The position numbers and the translations under genes were made by a program. Of a stretch of DNA of 64,000 nucleotides, positions 57,436 through 64,000 are shown piece by piece. The stretch is from assembly GCA_963800325.1 (NCBI GenBank), contig CAWDAQ010000006.1, forward strand, positions 62,001 to 126,000, read 5' to 3'. Source of the DNA: CAWDAQ01 sp963800325. Its GTDB lineage: Bacteria; Actinomycetota; Actinomycetes; Actinomycetales; Dermatophilaceae. Numbering within the stretch: position 1 is the first letter of the stretch; each line of letters opens with the position of its first letter. Below the pieces are notes generated by a model, which was not told where the DNA came from, did no database searches, and worked only from the letters and a program-made list of their open reading frames with translations.

Positions 57436-58350
57436 TCAGCGGAGGAAGTCCATGAGGGAGGGCTGGACGATCTTCGCGGTCGCCCCGAGCGCGGCCTGGT
57501 AGGCGGTCTGCTGGATCTGCATGTCGGTGATCGTCTGGGCGAGGTCGATGTCCTCGATGCTCGACAGCTGGGTCGCGATCGTGTCGGCCCGGGCCGAGCC
57601 GGCGCTCTGGAGCGCCTCGAGCCGGTTGGTCCGGGCTCCGACGACGCTCTGGGCCGAGCGGGTCCCCTCGGCGACGGTGTCGAGGTCGCCGAGCGCGGTG
57701 TCGAGGGCGGCGGTGTCCCCGGAGCGCAGCGCGTCGCTGATCCGGGCGAGGACGCCGGCGCCGGCGGGGTCGGAGGAGTCGGTGAACATCGTGGTGAACA
57801 CCTCGCTTCCGGGGAGCCCGACCTGGACCGGGGCGGTCCCGGGGTCGGCGGAGACGGTCCGGCTCACCGGGGAGGAGTTGCCGAGGTAGGCGCCGGTGGC
57901 CGGGTCGAAGGCGACCGCGGTGTCCTGGGTGCCGGCGAACACGGGCCGGCCGAGGTACTGGGTGTTCGCGAGGTCGACGAGGCCGGCGCGGAGCTGGTCG
58001 ACCTCGGTGGCCATGGCGGCCCGCTCCTGCGGCCCGTTGGTCGCGTTGAGCCCGGCGACGACGAGCTGGCGCACCCGGGTGACCGACGTCGAGGTCTGGG
58101 TCAGGGTCCGGTCGGCGGTGCCGAGCCAGGCGAGCCCGTCGTCGATGTTGCGGGACATCTGGGCGGACTGCTGCTGCTCGGCGCGCAGCCGGAGCGAGGA
58201 GGCGGCGTCGACCGGGGCGTCCGAGGGCCGGCTGAGCCGCTTGCCGGAGGCGAGCTGCTCCTGGGTGTGCTGCAGGCGGCTCAGCGTGCTCTGCATCCCC
58301 GACATGACCCCGCTGCTCAGGGTCGCAGGGGTGACGCGGGTGGTGATCAT
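57436..58350 (-). CDS. flgL: Flagellar hook-filament junction protein FlgL
   Basis: A 304-residue flagellin-like adaptor (HAP3). N-terminus MQSTLSRLQHTQEQLASGKR, then LSRPSDAPVDAASSLRLRAE; C-terminus QLSSIEDIDLAQTITDMQIQ, then QTAYQAALGATAKIVQPSLM. It joins FlgK to the filament. ATG start; follows flgK by 40 nt. Confidence 0.93.
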   Translation of the reverse strand: MITTRVTPATLSSGVMSGMQSTLSRLQHTQEQLASGKRLSRPSDAPVDAASSLRLRAEQQQSAQMSRNIDDGLAWLGTADRTLTQTSTSVTRVRQLVVAGLNATNGPQERAAMATEVDQLRAGLVDLANTQYLGRPVFAGTQDTAVAFDPATGAYLGNSSPVSRTVSADPGTAPVQVGLPGSEVFTTMFTDSSDPAGAGVLARISDALRSGDTAALDTALGDLDTVAEGTRSAQSVVGARTNRLEALQSAGSARADTIATQLSSIEDIDLAQTITDMQIQQTAYQAALGATAKIVQPSLMDFLR

Positions 58351-58390
58351 CGCTTCCGTCCTCGGGTGTGCTGGTCGGGGGTCGGGCCGG

Positions 58391-59764
58391 TCATCGGAGC
58401 ATCGAGAACAGCGAGTCGAAGGTGCTGTCGACGACGCCGATGAACCGGGCAGCGGCCTCGTAGGCGTGCTGGTAGGTCATGAGGTTGGTCATCTCCTCGT
58501 CGAGGCTGACGCTGGAGACGCTCTGCCGGGCGGCGTCGGCCCGGGAGAGCAGGCTGCTCTGGACGTCGGTCTCCCGGCCGGCGGCCTGGGTCTGCAGCCC
58601 GAGGGAGGCGACGAGGTCGCGGTAGGTCGCGTCCGGACCGGCGCTGTCGGACAGGTGCCCGGCCATCGCGGCCGCGTTGTCACCGTCGTAGGCCGGTGGC
58701 GGTGCGGAGGACGCGGCGAGGGCCCCGCCGTCGACGAGCGCGACGCCGATCGACGCGGCCGTGGTCCCGCTGAACAGCGGTGCCCCGGCGGCGCCGGTGC
58801 GGTCGTACCCCGCGGCCTGCTGCGCGTTCGCGGCGGCGCTCACCTGCGCGGCGATCCCGTCGAGCGCGGCGGAGTAGGCGGGGATGGTCGTGTTGACGGC
58901 GGTGAGCAGCCCCGCGACGGTCCCGCCGGTGACCCGGGCGCCGGCACCGCTGTCGGCCCAGGTGACCCCGACCGAGTCCGGGGAGCCGGGGTAGCTCGTC
59001 GGCCCGGTCGCGGCGAGCGCGTGCGCCCGGGAGCCCATGACGAGGGTGCCGCCGCCGACGGTGACGGTGACGGTCCCGTCGTCCATCTCCTGGCTCGTCG
59101 CGCCGAGCTTCTCCCCGAGGGAGCGGACGAGCTCGTCGCGCTGGTCGGCGAGCTCGCTGCTCGCGGCCCCGGCGGCCGTGGCGCTGCGGATCGCCGCGTT
59201 GAGCCGGGCGACGGCCTCCGCCGTGGAGTTGGCCTCGGCCACGGTCGCGGTGAGCTCGGTGCGGCTCGCCGACCACTGGCTCGACAGCTCCGACCCGACC
59301 CGCTGGAAGGTGTCGGCGAGGGCCCCGGCCTGCTCGAGGAGCTGGGTGCGGGGGGCGCTCGCGGTGGGTTCGTTCGCGACGTCGTGCCAGGCGTTCCAGA
59401 ACGAGGACAGCCGGACCTGCAGCCCGGTGTCCCCCGGCTCGCCGAACGCGGACTCGATGCCGGACAGGGTGGTCGCGGCGCGGGCCGAGCTCGCCTGCGT
59501 GCCGCGCAGCTGGAGGGCGCGGGCGTCGAGGAAGGTGTCCCGGACCCGCTCGGCGCCGCGCACCTGGACGCCGTCGCCGACCCCGGGCGTGGACCGGGAC
59601 CACATGGCCGGCACGGGGGAGCCGCCGAGGGCGACCTGGTCCAGGCGCTGGCGGGTGTAGCCGGGGGTGGCGACGTTGCTGATGTTCTGCCCGGTCGTGT
59701 CGAGACCGCGCTGGGCGGCCTGGAGCGCGCGGGCCCCGACGCCGAGGGCGGAGAAGGTGGACAT
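58391..59764 (-). CDS. flgK: Flagellar hook-associated protein FlgK
   Basis: A 457-residue HAP1. N-terminal motif LGVGARALQAAQRGLDTTGQ with NISNVATPGYTRQR; HAP1 core SSFWNAWHDVANEPTASAPR and DQRDELVRSLGEKLGATSQE; C-terminus VSSVSLDEEMTNLMTYQHAY, EAAARFIGVVDSTFDSLFSM. The start is taken as the ATG in a TGATG overlap with the preceding flgN-like gene; a GTG one codon earlier is possible. Confidence 0.94.
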   Translation of the reverse strand: MSTFSALGVGARALQAAQRGLDTTGQNISNVATPGYTRQRLDQVALGGSPVPAMWSRSTPGVGDGVQVRGAERVRDTFLDARALQLRGTQASSARAATTLSGIESAFGEPGDTGLQVRLSSFWNAWHDVANEPTASAPRTQLLEQAGALADTFQRVGSELSSQWSASRTELTATVAEANSTAEAVARLNAAIRSATAAGAASSELADQRDELVRSLGEKLGATSQEMDDGTVTVTVGGGTLVMGSRAHALAATGPTSYPGSPDSVGVTWADSGAGARVTGGTVAGLLTAVNTTIPAYSAALDGIAAQVSAAANAQQAAGYDRTGAAGAPLFSGTTAASIGVALVDGGALAASSAPPPAYDGDNAAAMAGHLSDSAGPDATYRDLVASLGLQTQAAGRETDVQSSLLSRADAARQSVSSVSLDEEMTNLMTYQHAYEAAARFIGVVDSTFDSLFSMLR

Positions 59765-60120
59765 CACGCCCTCGCGTCGAGGAAGGAGGGACGGCGACGG
59801 GCGGCGCCCGCGTCGACCGGCCGCAGGACGGGGGTCGCCTCGAGGGCGGCCCGGGTCTCGGCGAGTCGAGCGGTCACCCGGTCCGCGAGCGCGTCGGCGC
59901 GCCGGCGCAGCTGCTCGGCGCGGGCGCGGAGCTCGGCGGGCAGCGGGGTCGCGGGCACGCCCCCGGGCTCCCCCGCGGCGCCCGACGGGGCCGGCGGGAG
60001 CGCCGCGGGGACCTCGCCACCGTGCTCGAGCACGCCCTCGGCGAGGTCGAGGTCGGCGGCGACCCGGTCCAGGACGCCCGCCCAGGTGGCGGGCGGGGTG
60101 GCGGGCGGGGTGCCGGTCAC
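59764..60120 (-). CDS. Putative FlgN-like flagellar chaperone
   Basis: A 118-residue protein with helices at both ends (WAGVLDRVAADLDLAEGVLE and LRARAEQLRRRADALADRVT) joined by a Pro/Ala/Gly-rich stretch. No strong family match by eye. FlgN chaperones for FlgK and FlgL are small, helical and often sit just before flgK, as this does. GTG start with a GTGA overlap with fliS; its stop overlaps the flgK start. Confidence 0.5.
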   Translation of the reverse strand: MTGTPPATPPATWAGVLDRVAADLDLAEGVLEHGGEVPAALPPAPSGAAGEPGGVPATPLPAELRARAEQLRRRADALADRVTARLAETRAALEATPVLRPVDAGAARRRPSFLDARA

Positions 60121-60506
60121 GGCATTCCCCCGGTTCCGGCCTCGGCGGCCTGGCTCCAGGCGTCCCGGAGGGGCTCGACGACCTCGAGGCACGCGGCCGC
60201 CCGGCGGGCGTCCTTGTGGACGTTGGCCTGGACGAGCTCGTCGAGGACGAAGCGGTAGATCGCCGCGAGGGACTCCCCCTCGGGCCAGCGCTCGGTGTCG
60301 AGGGAGAGCGCGAGCTCGGTGACGATGTCCTGGGCGTGGAGCAGGTTGCGGTGCGCGGTCTCGAGGTCGCGGCCCTCGAGGGCCGCGACCGCGGCCCCGA
60401 GGTCCCGCACGAGCCGGTCGTAGAGCATCACCACGAGGCGGGCGGGCGAGGCGGTGGCCACGGTGTCGCTCCCGTAGCGGCGGCGCATCATGGCGGTGGT
60501 CGTCAT
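60117..60506 (-). CDS. fliS: Flagellin chaperone FliS
   Basis: A 129-residue helical protein: ATASPARLVVMLYDRLVRDL, LETAHRNLLHAQDIVTELAL and IYRFVLDELVQANVHKDARR are typical FliS helices. It keeps flagellin unfolded until export. ATG start with ggagagcag upstream. It follows fliD by 11 nt and overlaps the flgN-like gene. Confidence 0.92.
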   Translation of the reverse strand: MTTTAMMRRRYGSDTVATASPARLVVMLYDRLVRDLGAAVAALEGRDLETAHRNLLHAQDIVTELALSLDTERWPEGESLAAIYRFVLDELVQANVHKDARRAAACLEVVEPLRDAWSQAAEAGTGGMP

Positions 60507-60517
60507 GGCCTGCTCTC

Positions 60518-62404
60518 CTACTTCGTGCTCGTGCTGGTCGTGGGCAGGGAGGCGATCTGTCCGGCGAGCCACTGGCTCTGGGACTGGAGGGTGCCGAGCA
60601 TCGTCTCGAGCGAGGTGTACTGCCGCTGGAGGGTCTGCTGGCGCAGGGTCATCCGGTCCTCGAAGTCGGCGATCTGGTGGGTGTAGTCGGTGATCCGCTG
60701 GTTCTCGAGGTCGATCTGGCCGGTGATGAACCCGTCCCGGGGGTCGCTCGCCGCCTTGGCGGTGTCGGCGAGGTTCTGCGCCATGGCCGTCAGGGATGCG
60801 GTGACCCCGTCGGGGTCCTTGGCGTAGGCGGCGAGGAAGGCGTCGCGGTCGAAGGTCACCGCGCCGTCGCGGGTCACCTCGACCCCGGACAGGGACGGCG
60901 GCCGGGCGGCGGTGCCGATGACCGCGTCGGTGACGCGCCGGGTCAGGTCCCGGGCCATCGAGTTCCCCACCAACGGGCCGGCGGTCTTGGTGTCGGCGGA
61001 GTAGGAGCCCTTCGAGCTGACGTAGGACAGGACCGAGTTGGCGGCGGAGACCAGGGCGGCCATCTTGTCGGCGATGCCCGAGCTGTCCTCGGTGACCGTC
61101 ACCGTCGTCGGGGTGGTCGGGTCGGCCTTGACGGCGGTGATCGTCACGCCGGCGAGCAGGCCGGTGACGGCCGTCGAGGACGAGGTGACGTCGTAGGCGC
61201 CCGGCCCGGTGCCGACGTGCAGGACCGTGTCGGTCCCGGCCTGGAGCTCGGCGGCGGAGCCGAGGCCGGACAGTCCGGGCGGGAAGGCGCCGGAGTCGAC
61301 GGTGATCCCGGTGGCGGAGCCGGTCGTGCTCGAGGTGAGCTGGAGGCGGTAGGTGCCGCTCGCGACCTGCACGGCCGCGGCCTTGACGCCGGCACCGGAG
61401 GTGTTGACCGCCGAGACGACGTCGGCGAGCGTGGCGCCGGAGGCGAGGTCGACCCGGGTCGCGGTCGCGGTGCCGGTGCGCAGCCCGCCGGCGAGGGTGG
61501 CGGTGACCGAGTCCCCGTTCGCGCCGGCGAGGGTGACCTGGTCGCCCGTGGCGAGGCTGGTCAGGGTCGTCGAGACCCCGTCGAGGCTGACGACGGCGTC
61601 CGTGCCGGAGGCGACGGTGGCGGTGTCGGTCAGGCCGAGCGCGGTGTTGCCGGTGGCGAGCTGGAGCTTCGCCGCGCTCCCCTCCTTGGCGCTGCGCAGG
61701 GAGAGGCTGCCGTCGGCTCCGACGGTGGCCGCGAGCGACCCGCCGGTCGCCCGGGAGACCTCAGCGGCGAGCTGGCCGGTCGTGTAGCTGCCGAAGGCGA
61801 GGGTGTAGGTCGTCGCGGTCGGTCCGCCGTCGAGGTAGACCGAGATCGTGTTGTTCGTCGCGTCGAGCGTCGTGGTCGTCGCGAGCGGGGAGGAGCCGGT
61901 GAGCGCCGCGCCGGCGGAGGCCCGGGTGACCTCGAGGGTGTGGCTGCCGGTGGCGAGGGTGGCGCCGGCGTCGAGGCCGCGCAGGCCGACGCTCGCGGCT
62001 CCCCTGGTGAGGAGGATCGGGCCGTCGGCGACGGCGGTCGAGGTCGAGCCGACCGTCCCGGTGCTCACCGCGGCGGCGGCGGTGGCGACCGAGGTGACCG
62101 TGAAGGTCGCGCTGCCGGTCGCGGCGCCGGGGCCGGCGCTCACGGTCGCGGCTGCGGTGTTCGAGGACTTCGCGGTCGTCGAGGCCCAGGCGGAGGTCTG
62201 GGTGACCGAGTCCGGGGCGAAGGCGAGGGCGGCGGTCTGCAGGCTCGACACGGAGCTGTTGAGCCCCTGGAGCACGCTGACGAGGGTCTGGCTCGTCGAC
62301 TTGCCGCTGGTGAGGTAGGCGCCGGACTGGCGCTCGACCTGCATGAGCTGGGTGATGATCGAGGTGGTGTCGAGGCCGGAGACCAGCCCGTCGATCGTCG
62401 TCAT
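60518..62404 (-). CDS. fliD: Flagellar filament cap protein FliD
   Basis: A 628-residue cap protein. N-terminal motif TIDGLVSGLDTTSIITQLMQ and C-terminal coiled coil DFEDRMTLRQQTLQRQYTSL plus LETMLGTLQSQSQWLAGQIA. The middle is long and rich in Thr, Ser, Ala and Val, the surface domains. At over 600 residues it is longer than enterobacterial FliD (about 470). ATG start with ggaaggagg upstream; TAG stop. It lies 90 nt after fliC, beyond a terminator hairpin. Confidence 0.94.
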   Translation of the reverse strand: MTTIDGLVSGLDTTSIITQLMQVERQSGAYLTSGKSTSQTLVSVLQGLNSSVSSLQTAALAFAPDSVTQTSAWASTTAKSSNTAAATVSAGPGAATGSATFTVTSVATAAAAVSTGTVGSTSTAVADGPILLTRGAASVGLRGLDAGATLATGSHTLEVTRASAGAALTGSSPLATTTTLDATNNTISVYLDGGPTATTYTLAFGSYTTGQLAAEVSRATGGSLAATVGADGSLSLRSAKEGSAAKLQLATGNTALGLTDTATVASGTDAVVSLDGVSTTLTSLATGDQVTLAGANGDSVTATLAGGLRTGTATATRVDLASGATLADVVSAVNTSGAGVKAAAVQVASGTYRLQLTSSTTGSATGITVDSGAFPPGLSGLGSAAELQAGTDTVLHVGTGPGAYDVTSSSTAVTGLLAGVTITAVKADPTTPTTVTVTEDSSGIADKMAALVSAANSVLSYVSSKGSYSADTKTAGPLVGNSMARDLTRRVTDAVIGTAARPPSLSGVEVTRDGAVTFDRDAFLAAYAKDPDGVTASLTAMAQNLADTAKAASDPRDGFITGQIDLENQRITDYTHQIADFEDRMTLRQQTLQRQYTSLETMLGTLQSQSQWLAGQIASLPTTSTSTK

Positions 62405-62442
62405 CGCGGTGCCTCCTTCCTAGGGACCTGCGGTGGGTGTGC

Positions 62443-62486
62443 CATCGCCCGGGGGTGGGCCAGTGCGGACCCGCCCCCGGGCGATG
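62443..62486 (-). terminator. Terminator or attenuator hairpin after fliC
   Basis: Arms catcgcccgggggtggg (62443-62459) and cccgcccccgggcgatg (62470-62486) pair over 17 positions with a single G-T pair and a 10-nt loop. It begins 9 nt past the fliC stop. It would let abundant flagellin mRNA end here while a fraction reads on into fliD. Confidence 0.8.
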
Positions 62487-62494
62487 AGCCGGAC

Positions 62495-63550
62495 TCAGCC
62501 GAGCAGCTTCAGGACGGACTGCGGGGCGGAGTTGGCCTGAGCGAGCATCGAGACGCCGGCCTGCTGGAGGATCTGCGACCGCGTGAACGAGGTCATCTCC
62601 TTGGCCATGTCGGTGTCGCGGATGCGGGACTCGGACGCCGAGAGGTTCTCGGCGGCGACGCTGAGGCTGTTGATGGTGTGCTGCAGCCGGTTCTGGACGG
62701 CACCGAGGTCGGCACGCTGCCCGGACACGGTGTTGATCGCGGAGTCGAGCGCCACCAGGGCGCCGTTCGCGCCGCCCTGGGTGCTGACGTCGATCGCCGA
62801 GCTCACCGAGAAGGAGCCGGAGGTCCCACCCGTGAGGACCGACTTGTCGAACGTCACCACGGCGCCGCCGTTGTCGGCGTTGAAGGTGACGGTCTTGGCC
62901 GCGTCGTCGTAGGCGCCGATGACGGTGCCGGTCGAGTCGTAGACCTTGCCGGTGTCGACGGTGAAGGAGCCCTCGACCGGGGTGCCGCTGGTCAGAGCGC
63001 CGACGGCCCCCGTGGTGGAGGACGCCTGCGTGGCCCCGGTGACGCCCAGGCTGTCGGCGTCCATGTTGCCGACCGTCACCGTGATGTTCTGGTTGGTGTT
63101 GGCGCCGATCTGGAACGTGCCGTTGAAGGAGCCGTCGAGCAGCTGCTTGCCGTTGAACTGGGTGTCGCTGCTGATCCGGTTGAGCTCGGTGGTGAGCTGG
63201 GTGACCTCCTTCTGGATCTGGGCCCGGTCCGCGTCGCTGTTGGTGTCGTTGGCCGACTGGACGGCGAGCTGGCGCATCCGCTGGAGGATGGAGTGCGTCT
63301 CGTTGAGCGCACCCTCCGCCGTCTGGATGAGGCTGATGCCGTCCTGCGCGTTCGAGGTGGCCTGGTTGAGGCCGTTGACGGACGCCCGGAGCTTCTCGGA
63401 GATGGCCAGACCGGCGGCGTCGTCGGCGGCCCGGTTGATGCGCAGGCCCGAGGACAGGCGCTCGAGGCTCGTCGACATCGAGGTCTGGGTGCTCGCGAGG
63501 TTGCGGTAGGCGTTCATCGCGGCGATGTTGGTGTTGATCTGCAGACCCAT
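62495..63550 (-). CDS. fliC: Flagellin
   Basis: A 351-residue filament subunit. Conserved N-terminal D0/D1: MGLQINTNIAAMNAYRNLAS, SLERLSSGLRINRAADDAAG, LAISEKLRASVNGLNQATSN. A variable middle of about 110 residues. C-terminal D1/D0: LGAVQNRLQHTINSLSVAAE, NLSASESRIRDTDMAKEMTS and QQAGVSMLAQANSAPQSVLK. ATG start with caaggaggaaacc upstream, the best ribosome-binding site in the locus, as fits a very abundant protein. A FliA-type promoter lies 81 nt upstream. Confidence 0.96.
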   Translation of the reverse strand: MGLQINTNIAAMNAYRNLASTQTSMSTSLERLSSGLRINRAADDAAGLAISEKLRASVNGLNQATSNAQDGISLIQTAEGALNETHSILQRMRQLAVQSANDTNSDADRAQIQKEVTQLTTELNRISSDTQFNGKQLLDGSFNGTFQIGANTNQNITVTVGNMDADSLGVTGATQASSTTGAVGALTSGTPVEGSFTVDTGKVYDSTGTVIGAYDDAAKTVTFNADNGGAVVTFDKSVLTGGTSGSFSVSSAIDVSTQGGANGALVALDSAINTVSGQRADLGAVQNRLQHTINSLSVAAENLSASESRIRDTDMAKEMTSFTRSQILQQAGVSMLAQANSAPQSVLKLLG

Positions 63551-63596
63551 GGTTTCCTCCTTGTGTGGGGTCTCGGTCGGTCATCCGTGACCGGCC

Positions 63597-63623
63597 GTGT
63601 CACTCCCGGTGGTGGGGTGACAC
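63597..63623 (-). promoter_or_regulatory. 5'-end stem-loop in the fliC leader
   Basis: gtgtcac (63597-63603) pairs with gtgacac (63617-63623), and the stem extends with one bulge on the fliC-proximal side. From the promoter position the transcript should begin near 63622, so this hairpin would form at the very 5' end of the flagellin mRNA. A second small hairpin (ggtca-tccg-tgacc) follows at 63579-63592. Confidence 0.5.
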
Positions 63624-63630
63624 CGGCCCT

Positions 63631-63656
63631 ATCGGCCCCCCGGTCCGGGGAGTGAG
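63631..63656 (-). promoter_or_regulatory. FliA-type promoter element upstream of fliC
   Basis: On the minus strand: CTCA (63653-63656), 16 nt, GCCGAT (63631-63636), then AG, giving GCCGATAG. That is seven of eight bases of the FliA/WhiG -10 GCCGATAA. The best-placed of the five copies, ahead of the flagellin gene. Confidence 0.78.
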
Positions 63657-63776
63657 GTCTTTCCCCAGGAATCTTTTCTCGACGGCTCGGGAACGTGGCG
63701 GCGGCGCCGGCCGGGGGTGTCCCGGGCCGGCGCCGCTGGTGTGACGTGGGTGCCGCTGTGTGGTGGGGGTGGGGGG

Positions 63777-64000
63777 TCAGGCGGTGGCGGTGTGGAGGGG
63801 GCCGGTGTGGGCGGCGGCGGGGGTGGTGGGGGTGGGGCGTCGGGTGGTGTGGGTGGCGCGGGTGGCGATGTCGGCGTAGTAGGTGGCGCGGCGGCGGCCG
63901 GTGACGCCGGTGGGGAGGGTGGGGGCGAGGGCGGGGTCGAGGTGGGTGTTGATGCCGTCGCGCAGGAGGGTGAGGGCTTCGGTGCGCATCTGGGAGATGC
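63777..64000 (-). CDS. Unidentified protein, C-terminal part (gene runs off the window)
   Basis: An open frame ends at 63777-63779 and is still open at the window edge. The visible end reads ISQMRTEALTLLRDGINTHL and continues with a Thr/His/Pro/Ala-rich tail (TRRPTPTTPAAAHTGPLHTA). The ATG at 63989 has no ribosome-binding site, so the true start is probably outside. No family recognised. The plus strand here is almost only G and T, reflecting repeated CAC, ACC and CCC codons. It lies upstream of fliC on the same strand. Confidence 0.5.
   Translation of the reverse strand, partial: ISQMRTEALTLLRDGINTHLDPALAPTLPTGVTGRRRATYYADIATRATHTTRRPTPTTPAAAHTGPLHTATA

Overview
The window is very GC-rich DNA (roughly 73-75% by eye) from a flagellated actinobacterium. 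Pointers are the heavy use of GTG starts, stop/start overlaps of the GTGA, ATGA or TGATG type, F420-dependent and LytR_C-type proteins, an actinobacterial lysC with an internal beta-subunit start, a PPi-type phosphofructokinase, and a flagellar locus without L- or P-ring genes. The lineage looks like a motile, hopanoid-making soil actinobacterium (Kineosporiales, Geodermatophilales or similar); I cannot fix a genus. No rRNA, CRISPR array, insertion sequence, prophage or plasmid gene was seen.

Layout. (1) 284-4520, plus strand: three coupled genes, namely an MGDG-synthase-type glycosyltransferase fused to a WS/DGAT-type acyltransferase, a multi-span transporter-like protein and a short-chain dehydrogenase. 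They end at a 27-bp perfect inverted repeat. (2) 13221 down to 4637, minus strand: a seven-gene hopanoid operon in the order hpnC, hpnD, hpnE, polyprenyl diphosphate synthase, shc, an HpnG-like phosphorylase fused to IspH, hpnH. It covers farnesyl diphosphate, squalene, hopene, adenosylhopane and the next nucleoside-cleavage step. (3) 13428-18495: a DUF421 membrane protein, an SRPBCC plus FAD-oxidoreductase pair, PPi-phosphofructokinase and a double LytR_C protein. (4) 18639-25577: lysC with an asd-like paralogue that lacks the catalytic cysteine, a DUF5063 gene with recR, an F420-dependent oxidoreductase, dnaX and the 4.5S SRP RNA. (5) 25668-36130: a spermidine-synthase-like protein, a decayed DUF2252 gene, tRNA-Ser(GGA), an APC permease, an RpiR-type regulator, a propionyl-CoA-synthetase-like enzyme, a small conserved gene with a LytR_C protein and an OafA/SGNH acyltransferase, a nucleoside-kinase-like protein and a TPR protein.

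(6) 63550 down to 36310, minus strand: about 30 flagellar genes in the order fliC, fliD, fliS, flgN-like, flgK, flgL / flgB, flgC, fliE, fliF, fliG, fliH, fliI, fliJ, an NlpC/P60-SLT peptidoglycan enzyme, fliK, flgD, flgE / flbD, motA, motB, fliL / fliM, fliN, fliO, fliP, fliQ, fliR, flhB / flhA and a small membrane protein. They encode filament, hook, rod, MS and C rings, the export apparatus and the stator. Chemotaxis genes and the flagellar sigma factor are not in the window.

The most informative new observation is a repeated promoter-like element, CTCA-N16-GCCGAT. It occurs five times on the minus strand with identical spacing, in the gaps upstream of fliC, flgB, flbD, fliM and flhA. The GCCGAT half matches the -10 of FliA/WhiG-family sigma factors. 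The sites divide the locus into five transcription units, and the fliM site lies so close to the start codon that the fliM transcript would be leaderless or nearly so. Other points worth a look are the glycosyltransferase-acyltransferase fusion, the HpnG-IspH fusion, the cysteine-less asd paralogue, a FliP with a (Ser-Ser-Val)n extension encoded by a 9-bp tandem repeat, and long perfect inverted repeats between convergent operons.
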